Assembly (NCBI GenBank): GCA_036521415.1 | Contig: DATDHU010000020.1 | Location: forward strand, 1 to 64,000 | Origin: DASXMT01 sp036521415 | Lineage (GTDB): Bacteria; Actinomycetota; Acidimicrobiia; Acidimicrobiales; RAAP-2 | Direction: 5' to 3' | DNA: 64,000 nt | Shown here: one piece after another, positions 35,493 to 44,321 of the stretch | How the letters are laid out: each line of letters begins with the position of its first letter | How positions within the stretch are numbered: the stretch's first letter is position 1 | Position numbers and translations under genes: made by a program | Notes under the pieces: model-generated | Databases searched by the model: none | What the model was told of the DNA's origin: nothing | What the model saw: the letters and a program-made list of their open reading frames with translations, nothing else

Positions 35493-36768
35493 GGTGGGCT
35501 CGGCACCGGCCCCCGAGCAGCAGGGCCAAGGCTCCGACCGGGTGGCTTCGGCCTCCGGACGGTTGGCCCTGACCCTCGATGTCTCGGCCGTTCCGGCCGA
35601 TCCGGTGGGGGCCGGGCAGTACACCCTGCACCTGGCGGCGGCCCTGGCCCGGCGGCCCGACCTGGACCTGACCCTGATCGGCCGCCGGACCGACCGGGAA
35701 CGGTGGGGAGAGACCGCCCCCGGTGCCCGCCTGGTGGCGGCCGCCCCGCGACGACGTCCGCTCCGCCTGGCCTGGGAGCAGGTGGCGCTGCCCGGTCTGG
35801 TGCGCCGGCTCGGTGCCTCGGTCCACCACGGTCCCCACTACACGATGCCCGAGCACTCGTCGGTCCCCGCGGTGGTGACCGTGCACGACCTCAGCTTCTT
35901 CGAGGCACCCGAGTGGCACGACCGGTCGAAGGTGGTGCTGTTCAAGCGGGCCATTCGGGTGGCTGCCCACCGCGCCACCGCCGTGGTCTGCCCCAGTCGG
36001 GCCACCGCAGACCAACTGGCCCGGTGGTGCCGGGTCGACGCCGAGGTCTTCGTGGCCCATCACGGCGTCGACGCCCGGCGCTTCGGGACCCAGGAGCCCG
36101 AGACCGGCGCCGATGCCGCCGCCCTCGCCCGCATCGACGCCCGACTGGGCGATGGCCGGCCCTTTCTGGTGTTCGTTGGCACGCTCGAACCCCGCAAGGA
36201 CGTGCCCTCCCTCGTTCACGCCTTCGACCGGATTGCCGATCGGCACCCCGATGCCCTGTTGGTACTGGCCGGCGGGGATGGCTGGGGCACCGGCGAGGTC
36301 GACCGCGCCATCGCCGCGGCTTCGTCGGGCCATCGGGTGGTGCGCACCGGGTACGTGGCCGATGCCGCCGTCCCCGCCCTTCTCCGCTCGGCAGTGGCCG
36401 CCGCCTACCCCGCCCTCTACGAAGGGTTCGGGCTCCCGGCCCTCGAGGCCCTGTCGTGCGGGACGCCGTTGATCACCACGTCGGGAACGGCCATGGAGGA
36501 GGTGGCGGGCGACGCCGCCACCCTGGTGGCCCCCGGGGACAGGGCTGGCCTGGCCGAAGCCCTCGACGCCGCGTTGGCGACCGGCTCGGCCGGCGGCACC
36601 GGTGACGACGACCAGAAACGGCGAACGGGACTCGGGATCGCCGCCGCCCACACGTGGGAGCTGAGCGCCACCCGGCACATGGAGGCCTACCGGTACGCCA
36701 CCGGGGGCAACGGCCGTTCAGGCCAGGGGGAACCAGCCGTTGTCCCGCCAGCCGAGCCGGTAGGGTGA
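35485..36768 (+). CDS. GT4-family glycosyltransferase
   Basis: 427 residues. About 25 low-complexity N-terminal residues precede LALTLDVSAVPADPVGAGQYT. VVTVHDLSFFEAPEWHD, FVGTLEPRKDVPSLVHAFD and YPALYEGFGLPALEALSCG complete the GT4 pattern. The GTG at 35485 has an excellent RBS (GGAGGAGG) about 7 nt upstream, inside the previous gene. The tail after HMEAYRYATGG is Pro/Gly-rich. It is followed 6 nt later by the RMD-like gene, implying one operon. Confidence 0.88.
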   Translation: MGEVGSAPAPEQQGQGSDRVASASGRLALTLDVSAVPADPVGAGQYTLHLAAALARRPDLDLTLIGRRTDRERWGETAPGARLVAAAPRRRPLRLAWEQVALPGLVRRLGASVHHGPHYTMPEHSSVPAVVTVHDLSFFEAPEWHDRSKVVLFKRAIRVAAHRATAVVCPSRATADQLARWCRVDAEVFVAHHGVDARRFGTQEPETGADAAALARIDARLGDGRPFLVFVGTLEPRKDVPSLVHAFDRIADRHPDALLVLAGGDGWGTGEVDRAIAAASSGHRVVRTGYVADAAVPALLRSAVAAAYPALYEGFGLPALEALSCGTPLITTSGTAMEEVAGDAATLVAPGDRAGLAEALDAALATGSAGGTGDDDQKRRTGLGIAAAHTWELSATRHMEAYRYATGGNGRSGQGEPAVVPPAEPVG

Positions 36769-36774
36769 CCGGTC

Positions 36775-37674
36775 GTGCGCTCGCTGATCACCGGAGGCCG
36801 AGGATTCGTCGGCACGTGGCTGGCCGACCATCTGCGTGAGCGGGGCGACGAGGTGGTGGCCATTGACTACGAAGTCGACGTCACCGATCCGGTTGCGCTG
36901 CTCGATGCGGTGTCCGCCGCCGCTCCCGATGCCATCTACCACCTGGCCGCGCTGACCCACGTCGGGGACTCGTGGAACGACCCGTTGCGGGTACTCCAGG
37001 TCAACGTGCTCGGCACTGCGGCGCTGCTGGCCGCGGCCCGACAGTGCGGGACCGACCCCCGGGTCCTGATCACCAGCTCGGCCGAGGTGTACGGAGCGGT
37101 CACCGATCCCTCGCTCATGCCCCTGGACGAGCTGACCCCGACAGCACCCCTCACCCCCTACGCGGCGAGCAAGCTGGCCGCCGAGGTCCTCATCGGGCAG
37201 GCGTTCCGCGGGCACGGGCAGGCGGTGATCGTGGTACGGCCGTTCAACCACATCGGACCTGGTCAGACCCCGAACTTCGCCGTCCCCGCACTGGCCAAGC
37301 GGATCGTCGAAGCCGATCGGCGGGGGGACGAGTCCATCGCCGTGGGCAACCTGGCCGCCCGTCGGGACTTCACTGACGTCCGCGACGTCGTCCAGGCCTA
37401 CCGGATGCTGATCGAATCGGGGACCCCCGGTGACGTGTACAACGTTTGCTCGGGGCACGACGTCGCCATCGAGGAGATCGCCAATTCCCTCCTGCGCCTG
37501 GCGGGCACGTCGCTCGGGTTCGAGACCGATCCGGCGTTGGTCCGGCCGGTGGAGGTGCCGGTGCTCCGGGGCGACCCCACCCGTTTGCAGCATGCAACCG
37601 GGTGGAAGCCCGAGATACCGCTCGATCAGACCCTGGCCGACGTCCTCGAGTACTGGCGCCGGCACGCAGACTGA
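36775..37674 (+). CDS. NAD-dependent epimerase/reductase, GDP-4-keto-6-deoxy-mannose reductase (RMD)-like
   Basis: 299 residues. LITGGRGFVGTWLADHL, ALTHVGDSWNDPLRVLQVN, SSAEVYGAV, the YAASK pair and RPFNHIGPGQTPNFAVPALA follow the RMD/GMD-related SDRs. The ending GDPTRLQHATGWKPEIPLDQ also fits. RMD reduces GDP-4-keto-6-deoxy-mannose to GDP-D-rhamnose, but no GDP-mannose 4,6-dehydratase is in the window, so the substrate could differ. Last gene of the GT4 operon, with a strong hairpin 41 bp downstream of its stop. Confidence 0.82.
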   Translation: MRSLITGGRGFVGTWLADHLRERGDEVVAIDYEVDVTDPVALLDAVSAAAPDAIYHLAALTHVGDSWNDPLRVLQVNVLGTAALLAAARQCGTDPRVLITSSAEVYGAVTDPSLMPLDELTPTAPLTPYAASKLAAEVLIGQAFRGHGQAVIVVRPFNHIGPGQTPNFAVPALAKRIVEADRRGDESIAVGNLAARRDFTDVRDVVQAYRMLIESGTPGDVYNVCSGHDVAIEEIANSLLRLAGTSLGFETDPALVRPVEVPVLRGDPTRLQHATGWKPEIPLDQTLADVLEYWRRHAD

Positions 37675-37715
37675 TCGCCGGAGCGCCTGACGGCCGGATG
37701 CCCGGGGCCGGGCGC

Positions 37716-37747
37716 GAAGAACGACCCGCCGGAGCGGGCCGTTCTTC
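37716..37747. terminator. Strong hairpin, probable transcription terminator
   Basis: Left arm 37716-37729 (GAAGAACGACCCGC) and right arm 37734-37747 (GCGGGCCGTTCTTC) pair at 13 of 14 positions around a 4-nt loop. It lies between the convergent RMD-like and helical-protein genes and is nearly symmetric, so it could act in both directions. No U-tract follows. Confidence 0.7.
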
Positions 37748-37810
37748 AAAGGACCGGAGGGGGGTTCCGGTTCCTGCGGCCGACACGCCACTGGGGCGAG
37801 CGGCCTGTCC

Positions 37811-37845
37811 GGCGAACGACCCAGGGGGGCGGGCCGTTGTTCGCC
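37811..37845. terminator. Second, weaker hairpin in the convergent spacer
   Basis: GGCGAAC (37811-37817) pairs with GTTCGCC (37839-37845), with partial pairing inside. It shares the CGAACGACCC / GGGCCGTT core of the hairpin at 37716-37747, so one may be a copy of the other. Confidence 0.5.
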
Positions 37846-37862
37846 GAATACCTGGACGCTGC

Positions 37863-38261
37863 TCAGGCGCCCGTCTTGATCAGACTGCGGATCTGCGAGC
37901 GAGCCTCGCGAGCCTGGACGTGGATCTGGCTGGCCAGATCACGAGCGGGGACCGGGAGGCGCTGCTCAAGAGGCACGATAGCCGCTTCGATCCGCTCGAT
38001 CACGTCTTCGACCCTGGCATCGACGTCGTGCACGGCTCTGGTGACGTCGTGCACGGTTTTGGTCACGTCGGAGCGAACCTCGCTCCAGCGCGTCTCGAAC
38101 TCGGTCCGGGGGTCCGCCAGCCGCTTCTTGAGCTCCTGGCGCTGCACCTGGGCCTTTTGAAAGCCGATGACGCCGAGGCCGACGGCGACGTAGCCGGCGT
38201 CCTTGGCTACCGTGGTGACGTCCTTGGCCGTGGCGCTGAGGGTGTGGGGGAAATCTGGCAT
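37863..38261 (-). CDS. Small helical protein, unknown function
   Basis: 132 residues. A short weakly hydrophobic segment (YVAVGLGVIGFQKAQ, residues ~24-38) precedes ~90 residues of amphipathic, charged helix (VTKTVHDVTRAVHDVDARVEDVIERIEAAI) with heptad-like spacing and short repeats. It resembles phasin- or apolipoprotein-like surface-coating proteins, but I cannot assign a family. ATG 38261 is preferred because AAGGAG lies 6 nt upstream. Its upstream DNA is among the least GC-rich in the window, suggesting a good promoter. Confidence 0.65.
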   Translation of the reverse strand: MPDFPHTLSATAKDVTTVAKDAGYVAVGLGVIGFQKAQVQRQELKKRLADPRTEFETRWSEVRSDVTKTVHDVTRAVHDVDARVEDVIERIEAAIVPLEQRLPVPARDLASQIHVQAREARSQIRSLIKTGA

Positions 38262-38284
38262 CGTCATCTCCTTGCGATGGTCTG

Positions 38285-38350
38285 AACGGAGCATCGGAGC
38301 GCTCCTGATAGATACAAGTGTATGCGTTGTGATAAACGATTGCAAGCACC
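38285..38350 (-). promoter_or_regulatory. AT-rich leader/promoter of the helical-protein gene
   Basis: About 65 bp of low GC content (containing GATAGATACAAGTGTATGCG and TGATAAACGATTGC on the + strand) directly upstream of the leftward gene. Position and composition suggest its promoter; exact boxes are not clear. Confidence 0.4.
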
Positions 38351-38461
38351 CGGCGCGACCGGGCATTGAGGCGTTCGTGGCGGGCCCATTTCGACACGAA
38401 ACGCTCCTGAGCTGGACACTTCTCGCCACCCCCTCGCCGGCCCGATAGCCTCTGCTCCCTG

Positions 38462-41400
38462 ATGGAATCGCTGGCACCGCCGGTTGTCGCCGTCATCGTC
38501 GCCCATGATCCCGGTCAGTGGTTCGAGGAGACGCTGGCTTCGTTCGGATCGCAGACCTATGAGGAGCTGTCCATCCTCGTGCTCGACGCGGCCAGCGCCG
38601 GGGACCTCACCGAGCGCGTCGCCGACGTCCTGCCGAACGCGTATGTGCGCCGGTTCAGCCAGAACAGGGGATTCGGGGCCACCGCCAACGAGGTCAGCTC
38701 GATGGTCGGCGGGGCCGCTTACTACGTGATCTGCCACGACGACGTGACCCTGGCTCCCGATGCGGTGCAGTTCCTGGTGGAAGAGGCGTTTCGCTCCAAC
38801 GCCGGCATCGTGTCGCCCAAGCTGGTGAGCTGGGACGACCCCGGCCGCCTCCTCGAGGTGGGCATGACCGCCGACAAGGGTGGCTCGGTGGTGGGCCGGG
38901 TGCAGCCCCAGGAGATCGACCACGGCCAGCACGACTCGGTCAGGGACGTCTTCGTGGCCCCGGGGGGGTGCACGCTCATCCGCGCCGACCTCTTCAGCGA
39001 GCTCGGCGGCTTCGACCCGGCCATCGTGGCGATGGGCGAGGATCTCGACTTCTGCTGGCGCGCCCAGGTGGCCGGGGCCCGGATCATCGTTGCCCCCGAC
39101 GCCCGGGTCCGGCACCGCGAGGGACTGGCCAGCGGTGAGCGGGCGCTCGAGCAGTCGCTAGTCGACCGGGTCGGTCCGGCCGAGGATATGCAGGGACCGT
39201 CGGCATCGGGGCCGTTCGAGGCTCCCGAGGTGCCATCGGGCGAGCTGCTGGCCGACAGCGTCGGCGACATCCCGGCGGCGACCCCGCCGTCGACCCACCG
39301 GAAGCGCCGGCGCCAGGACGCGGCTGTCACCTCGGCCACCCCTGCGAGCACCGTCCCGACCACGCTCCAGGAGTTGCAGCGGCGCCACGAGCTGCTCGCC
39401 GTCCTGAAGTGCTACGGGCCGTTCCACCTCGCACGCGTGTTGCCCCAGATCGTCCTCTTGACCCTGGGCGAGGTGGTGGTGGCCGGATTGGCCGGGAACC
39501 GGGTCCGTGCCCGCGCCGTCGTGCGGGCGTGGCGTTGGAACCTCGGCCGGTTGGGTGTGATCCGGCGGCAGCGCAAGGAGCTGAAGGGTCATCGCCGGCT
39601 CAGCGACTCTGAGATCCGCGTCCAGCAGGTGGGGGGGAGCGCCCGACTGTCGGCGTACGTCCGCCGGGTCTTCCAGCACGGATTCCACGGCGCCCACGTC
39701 GACGAGCTGGCCGCCGCCGCGGCCTACGACGTTCACGAGAACGACCTGGCCGGGGGAGCCGTGGCCGAAGTCCCCGGGCGGCCCGGCACCGATACCGCAA
39801 GCGGGGGTATCGCAGACGCGGGTATCGCAGACGCGGGCACCGGGGTGGATGCGACGGAGCGGGGGAGGATGTCGGGGCAGGGCATCGTCACCGCCTGGGT
39901 GGTGGCCTTCATCGTCGTGCTCATCGGTTCGCGGGGGCTGTTGACGACCCCGATCCCCGCCGTCGGCCAGTTCGCCACGTTGCCCGGGTGGGGAACGGTC
40001 TTCCATGTGTTCGCAACCGGTTGGCACCCGTCGGGGGTCGGCACCACGGCACCGGCGTCGCCCGCCTTCGCCATCCTCGGCGTGCTCGGCACAATCCTGC
40101 TCGGGGCGATGGGGCTGACCCTGAAGGTGGCCATCTTCGCCTGCATCCCGCTCGGCGCCTGGGGGGCGGTCAGGCTCATGCGTCCCTTCGGCTCCCAGCG
40201 GGCCGGCATGGTGGCCGGAATTGCCTATCTGGCCGTTCCGTTGCCCTACAGCGCCCTGGCCCTCGGCCGTTGGGAGGCGTTGATCGTCTATGCCGGATCG
40301 CCGTGGGTGCTCACCTTGTTGTTCCGGGCCACTGCGCTGGCCCCGTTCACGACCGGGGTCGCAGGGCGGATCGCCGCACCCGACTGGGGTCGACGCCCGC
40401 CCCCGCGGTCCCGGGCCTTGCGGCGCGTCCTCACCCTGGGCGTGCTCGAGGCCGTGCTCGTCTCGTTTGCGCCGGCCGCCGTCTTCGTGGTCCTGGGTGT
40501 AGCCGTGGCCCTGCTTGTGTCGGCCGCGATCCTCGGCGCCTGGCAGTCGTCGATCAGGGCGCTCGTCACCGCGGTGGGGGCCACCGTTGTCGCCACCGTC
40601 CTGTGCCTTCCATGGCTGATCGGCACCGTGACCGCCGGCCGGGGGGCGATCAGCGTCTTCGGGGTGGCCAGCGCACCGTCGACGGCCCCCTCGTGGGGCG
40701 GCCTGCTCCGCTTCGCCGTTGGCCCGATCGGTGTGTCCCCGCTGGCCTGGGGATTCATCGTCGCCGCCCTGCTGCCTCTCCTGATCGGTCGGGGAGCCCG
40801 ATTCCGTTGGGCGACCCGCTGCTGGTCGATCGCCATCGTGTTCTGGCTCCTGGCCTGGGTCATCGGCCGGGGGTGGGCCGGCAGCCTCGCCGTCGACCCC
40901 ATGATCCTGTTGGGCCCGGCGGCGGCGGCCATCACCATGGCCATCGGTCTCGGGATCGCTGCGTTCGAGGAGGACCTGCGGGCCGCCACCTTCGGCTGGA
41001 AGCAGGCGGCGACGGGGATCGCGGCAATCGCCGTCGTGCTCGGCGCGTTGCCGACCGTCATCTCGGCGTTGCCCGGCCGGTGGGACCTGCCCACCACCGA
41101 CACCGCCCAGACCATCGGCTGGATGCCCGCCAAGGTGGCTGCCGGTGCCTTCCGGATCCTGTGGCTGGGCGACCCACGAGCCCTCAACCTGGGCAGCTGG
41201 TCAGCGGGCGGCGGGCTGGCCTACGCCACCTCGGAGAACGGGGCTCCCGACGCCACCTGGCTGTGGAATGCAGCCGATCAGGGGCCGGCCCGGACGTTGG
41301 CCAACGCCGTCGACCTGGCCCGCGGCGGCGAGACCAACCGGCTCGGCCAGCTCCTGGCCCCATCCGGTGTCCGCTACGTGGCCGTGGTCACGGCCATCGC

Positions 41401-42037
41401 CCCGTTCATCCCTGGCCTGCAGGAGACCCAGCGGTACCCTCTGCCCGCTGACCTGGACCCGGCCTTGGCCCAGCAGCTCGACCTCCACCCGGTCGTGTCC
41501 CAGAGCGGTATCACCGTGTACGAGAACGCCGACTGGATCCCGATGCGAGCCGAACTGCCGGCCGCGTCGGGGAAGGGCGCCGCCGGCCCTGACACGTCGA
41601 TGCCGCCCCCGCTGGGCAGCGTACCGGGTACGCCGATCGTGGCCGGCCTCCGACCCGTCCTGCCCGGCCCGGCCGCCGCATCGTCGTACCAGGGGCCCTT
41701 GGTGCCCGGCACCGTCCTGGCCGCGCTGGCCCCGGCCAATCGATGGGCGCTGACTGCTCCGAACGGGCAGGGTCTGTCGAGCTCGCACTCGTTCGGATGG
41801 GCCGCCCGCTACACGGTCACCAGCTCGGGCACGGGAACCCTGCGCTTCACGACCGACCTCTGGACCCCGCTGGGTGTGGCCTTTCAGATCGTGGTGTGGC
41901 TGGCCGCCCTGGGTGTGCTGGTGAGACGCCGCCGGGTCGGGGGGTGGCGCCTCCGCCGTCTTGGCCAAGCCGGCACCGCCGGTCAGCCGCGGGCAGGAGA
42001 GCAGGTCCTCTCGGCGCCCGGCGAGGTGCGATCGTGA
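38462..42037 (+). CDS. Large GT2 glycosyltransferase fused to a multi-pass membrane domain
   Basis: 1191 residues. Residues 1-~230 are a GT2 domain (VVAVIVAHDPGQWFEETL, CHDDVTLAPDAV, GGFDPAIVAMGEDLDFCWRA). A hydrophilic linker to ~470 follows, then roughly ten membrane helices and a periplasmic part, closing with a last helix (VAFQIVVWLAALGVLV) and basic tail. This fusion next to DUF5719, manB and a SIS isomerase is a recurrent actinobacterial arrangement. It probably builds or exports an envelope polysaccharide; donor and acceptor unknown. The stop overlaps the DUF5719 start (GTGA). Confidence 0.85.
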   Translation: MESLAPPVVAVIVAHDPGQWFEETLASFGSQTYEELSILVLDAASAGDLTERVADVLPNAYVRRFSQNRGFGATANEVSSMVGGAAYYVICHDDVTLAPDAVQFLVEEAFRSNAGIVSPKLVSWDDPGRLLEVGMTADKGGSVVGRVQPQEIDHGQHDSVRDVFVAPGGCTLIRADLFSELGGFDPAIVAMGEDLDFCWRAQVAGARIIVAPDARVRHREGLASGERALEQSLVDRVGPAEDMQGPSASGPFEAPEVPSGELLADSVGDIPAATPPSTHRKRRRQDAAVTSATPASTVPTTLQELQRRHELLAVLKCYGPFHLARVLPQIVLLTLGEVVVAGLAGNRVRARAVVRAWRWNLGRLGVIRRQRKELKGHRRLSDSEIRVQQVGGSARLSAYVRRVFQHGFHGAHVDELAAAAAYDVHENDLAGGAVAEVPGRPGTDTASGGIADAGIADAGTGVDATERGRMSGQGIVTAWVVAFIVVLIGSRGLLTTPIPAVGQFATLPGWGTVFHVFATGWHPSGVGTTAPASPAFAILGVLGTILLGAMGLTLKVAIFACIPLGAWGAVRLMRPFGSQRAGMVAGIAYLAVPLPYSALALGRWEALIVYAGSPWVLTLLFRATALAPFTTGVAGRIAAPDWGRRPPPRSRALRRVLTLGVLEAVLVSFAPAAVFVVLGVAVALLVSAAILGAWQSSIRALVTAVGATVVATVLCLPWLIGTVTAGRGAISVFGVASAPSTAPSWGGLLRFAVGPIGVSPLAWGFIVAALLPLLIGRGARFRWATRCWSIAIVFWLLAWVIGRGWAGSLAVDPMILLGPAAAAITMAIGLGIAAFEEDLRAATFGWKQAATGIAAIAVVLGALPTVISALPGRWDLPTTDTAQTIGWMPAKVAAGAFRILWLGDPRALNLGSWSAGGGLAYATSENGAPDATWLWNAADQGPARTLANAVDLARGGETNRLGQLLAPSGVRYVAVVTAIAPFIPGLQETQRYPLPADLDPALAQQLDLHPVVSQSGITVYENADWIPMRAELPAASGKGAAGPDTSMPPPLGSVPGTPIVAGLRPVLPGPAAASSYQGPLVPGTVLAALAPANRWALTAPNGQGLSSSHSFGWAARYTVTSSGTGTLRFTTDLWTPLGVAFQIVVWLAALGVLVRRRRVGGWRLRRLGQAGTAGQPRAGEQVLSAPGEVRS

Positions 42038-43512
42038 TCGCCCCGGGGCGGGCTGGCCGCCCCCGCCGGCGGGAGAGCGAACAGGTAGCCGGGCGCCGCC
42101 TGGCCATCGTGGTGCTCGTGGTGGCCGTGGTCGTGGTGGTCGCCCTCGTCGACCGCACGGCTCCGCCCCCCGCCCCCGCTGCCGCCCCGGTCCTGAGTGC
42201 CATGACCATCCCCAGCGCCGGCGCACCGACCTCGTCGTGGTATTGCGCCGGTGGCACCACCGGCACCGGATCCCAGGCCAACACGACTATCTACGTGACC
42301 AACACCGGGAACCGCACGGTCGCCGGGGCGGTGTCGACAACGGTCTTCACGGGCAAGGCCCCGGCGTCGACCCACCAGACCATCTCGGTGCCGCCCAACG
42401 GCGCCGTCGCCGTCAACCCGGGCATCGACGCTCCCGTCGGCTACGGCGCCACCACGGTGACGCTGGCCGGGGGAGGGATCGGGGTGACCCAGGTCGCCGC
42501 CGGTCCCGACGGGTGGTCCACCGCCCCGTGCGCCTCGGTCACATCGAACAGCTGGTACTTCGCCGCAGGAGCGACCACGGCCGGGAACCAGCTTGTCCTG
42601 GCCCTGTACAACCCGACGTCCACCGACGCCGTGGCCGATGTCTCCTTCGACACCAACGACGGGGTGATCACGCCGCAGCTCTACCAGGGCCTGGTGGTGC
42701 CGGCCGGCCAGTTGGTGGTCGAGAACGTCGGCGACTACGTGCAGAACCGGTCCACCATTGCCACGGTGGTGGCGGCGCAGTCCGGCCAGATCGTGGCCGA
42801 CCAGCTGCAACTGACCAGTTCGGCGAAGAGCGGGCTGTCGCTGTCGCTGGGGGCGCCGGCCGTGCGGCCGCACTGGTACTTCGCCCAGACCACCAATTCG
42901 TCCGGTGCCGGGTCGTCGGTGTCGCTGCTGTTGTCGAACCCCGGGCGGACGCCCGAGACGGCGGTGATCAGCGTCGGACTCGTCCAGGGCGAGGTGGCCC
43001 CGGTCACGGTGGACATCCCGGCCGCGTCCGTCGTCCCCTTCGCCGCCAGCGGGGAGAACCGGATACCCCATCAGGTCCCCTATTCGGTGGACGTCTCCTC
43101 GACGGGCGGCCCAGGGCTGGTGGTGGCCCGGGCGGTCCTGGGCCCCAACGGGGCCTCGCTTCCCGCCTTCGGGACCATGCTGGGCACTCCCCAGATTGGC
43201 AACGACTGGCTCGTCCCGGCCCCCGGAGCAGGTACCGCTCCCGGGGTCCAGGGCGCAGCGGTGGCCAGCCTTTCCGTGTCCAACCCGGGCCCGGCCATGG
43301 CCAGGGTCACGGTGGGGCCCCTCGGGGGGACACCGGCCCAGGCCAAGCTGCTCTTGATCAAGCCCCATTCGCTCCTGGTGCTGGCCGAGGCACCCGTTGG
43401 CGGCCTGATCACCCTCGACGTCCGATCCGACGTTCCGGTGGCGGTGGAAGAGGACAGCGTCCCGAGCGGTGCGGCCGGCGTGGTCTCGTCGACCGGTCTT
43501 CCCGCCGGCTGA
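42034..43512 (+). CDS. DUF5719 family membrane-anchored protein
   Basis: 492 residues. A basic N-terminus and one signal-anchor helix (LAIVVLVVAVVVVVALV, residues ~24-40) precede an all-beta external region rich in S, T, G and V. It has repeating modules that start with a W-Y-(F/C)-A pattern (SSWYCAGGTTG, NSWYFAAGATT, PHWYFAQTTN). This fits DUF5719, found beside large GT2 membrane proteins in actinobacteria. The W-Y-F-A modules suggest repeated beta-sandwich domains facing the wall. No activity known. Confidence 0.78.
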   Translation: MIAPGRAGRPRRRESEQVAGRRLAIVVLVVAVVVVVALVDRTAPPPAPAAAPVLSAMTIPSAGAPTSSWYCAGGTTGTGSQANTTIYVTNTGNRTVAGAVSTTVFTGKAPASTHQTISVPPNGAVAVNPGIDAPVGYGATTVTLAGGGIGVTQVAAGPDGWSTAPCASVTSNSWYFAAGATTAGNQLVLALYNPTSTDAVADVSFDTNDGVITPQLYQGLVVPAGQLVVENVGDYVQNRSTIATVVAAQSGQIVADQLQLTSSAKSGLSLSLGAPAVRPHWYFAQTTNSSGAGSSVSLLLSNPGRTPETAVISVGLVQGEVAPVTVDIPAASVVPFAASGENRIPHQVPYSVDVSSTGGPGLVVARAVLGPNGASLPAFGTMLGTPQIGNDWLVPAPGAGTAPGVQGAAVASLSVSNPGPAMARVTVGPLGGTPAQAKLLLIKPHSLLVLAEAPVGGLITLDVRSDVPVAVEEDSVPSGAAGVVSSTGLPAG

Positions 43513-43594
43513 CCCTCTGGCCTCGCTCCTGCCTGGCCCGGGGGCTCCCGCCGACCCTCGGGCCTCGCTCCTGCCTGGCCCGAGGCCCCTCGCC
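43511..43594. repeat. 42-bp tandem repeat, 2 copies
   Basis: Units 43511-43552 and 43553-43594 share CCTCGCTCCTGCCTGGCCCG. The first begins in the TGA stop of the DUF5719 gene, and a GGCTGACC partial copy follows the second. Confidence 0.88.
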
Positions 43595-43623
43595 GGCTGA
43601 CCGCCGGTTGGTAGGGTCGCGTC

Positions 43624-44280
43624 GTGCGCGTGGTGATTGCCGGCGGCCACGGCCAGGTGGCCATGCATCTGGAGCGGCTCTTGGCCGAGCGTGGGGACGA
43701 CGTGGCCGGGATCATCCGGAGCGTCGACCAGGGTGGGGACCTCCGCCTGGAGGGAGCCGTACCGGTGATCTGCGATCTGGAGCACACCGACGTCGCCACC
43801 CTTGCCCGGCACCTGGCCGGGTGTGACGCAACCGTCTTTGCCGCCGGTGCCGGGCCGGGCAGCGGCGCGGCTCGCAAGGAGACGGTGGATCGGGACGCAG
43901 CCGTCCTTCTGGCTGAGGCGGCATCGATGAGCGGCGTGCACCGTTACCTTCTGGTCTCGTCGATTGGCGCCGGTGACCCACCACAGGCTGGGTCAGACGA
44001 GGTCTTCGCCGCCTACCTCCGGGCCAAGCACGAGGCTGAGGTCGAGCTCCGACGACGAGCACTCGAGCTGACCATCCTCCGACCGGGTCAGCTCACCGAC
44101 GGAGCGCCGACCGGTCTGGTTGCGCTGTCCACCGAGGTGGTTCGAGGGGCCATTCCCCGGGCCGATGTGGCCGCTGTCCTGGTCGCGCTGCTCGACGAGC
44201 CCCGGACCGCCGGGCTCACCCTCGAGCTGGCCTCCGGGCCCACGCCGGTGGGCGAGGCGGTCAGCGCACTCGTGGCCTAG
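43624..44280 (+). CDS. NAD(P)-binding atypical SDR (NmrA/SDR5-like)
   Basis: 218 residues. N-terminal VVIAGGHGQVAMHLERLL is a Gly-rich dinucleotide loop. DATVFAAGAGPGSG, YLLVSSIGAGD, a YLRAKHEAE Tyr/Lys pair and LTILRPGQLTD follow the atypical SDR5 group. Members act as flavin or quinone reductases or as redox sensors. Stands between DUF5719 and the leftward ftsH; GTG start. Substrate unknown. Confidence 0.82.
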   Translation: MRVVIAGGHGQVAMHLERLLAERGDDVAGIIRSVDQGGDLRLEGAVPVICDLEHTDVATLARHLAGCDATVFAAGAGPGSGAARKETVDRDAAVLLAEAASMSGVHRYLLVSSIGAGDPPQAGSDEVFAAYLRAKHEAEVELRRRALELTILRPGQLTDGAPTGLVALSTEVVRGAIPRADVAAVLVALLDEPRTAGLTLELASGPTPVGEAVSALVA

Positions 44281-44321
44281 GCCGTCGGCCAAGGCTCGTC
44301 GGTGTGTGTTCGCGGCGAGGA

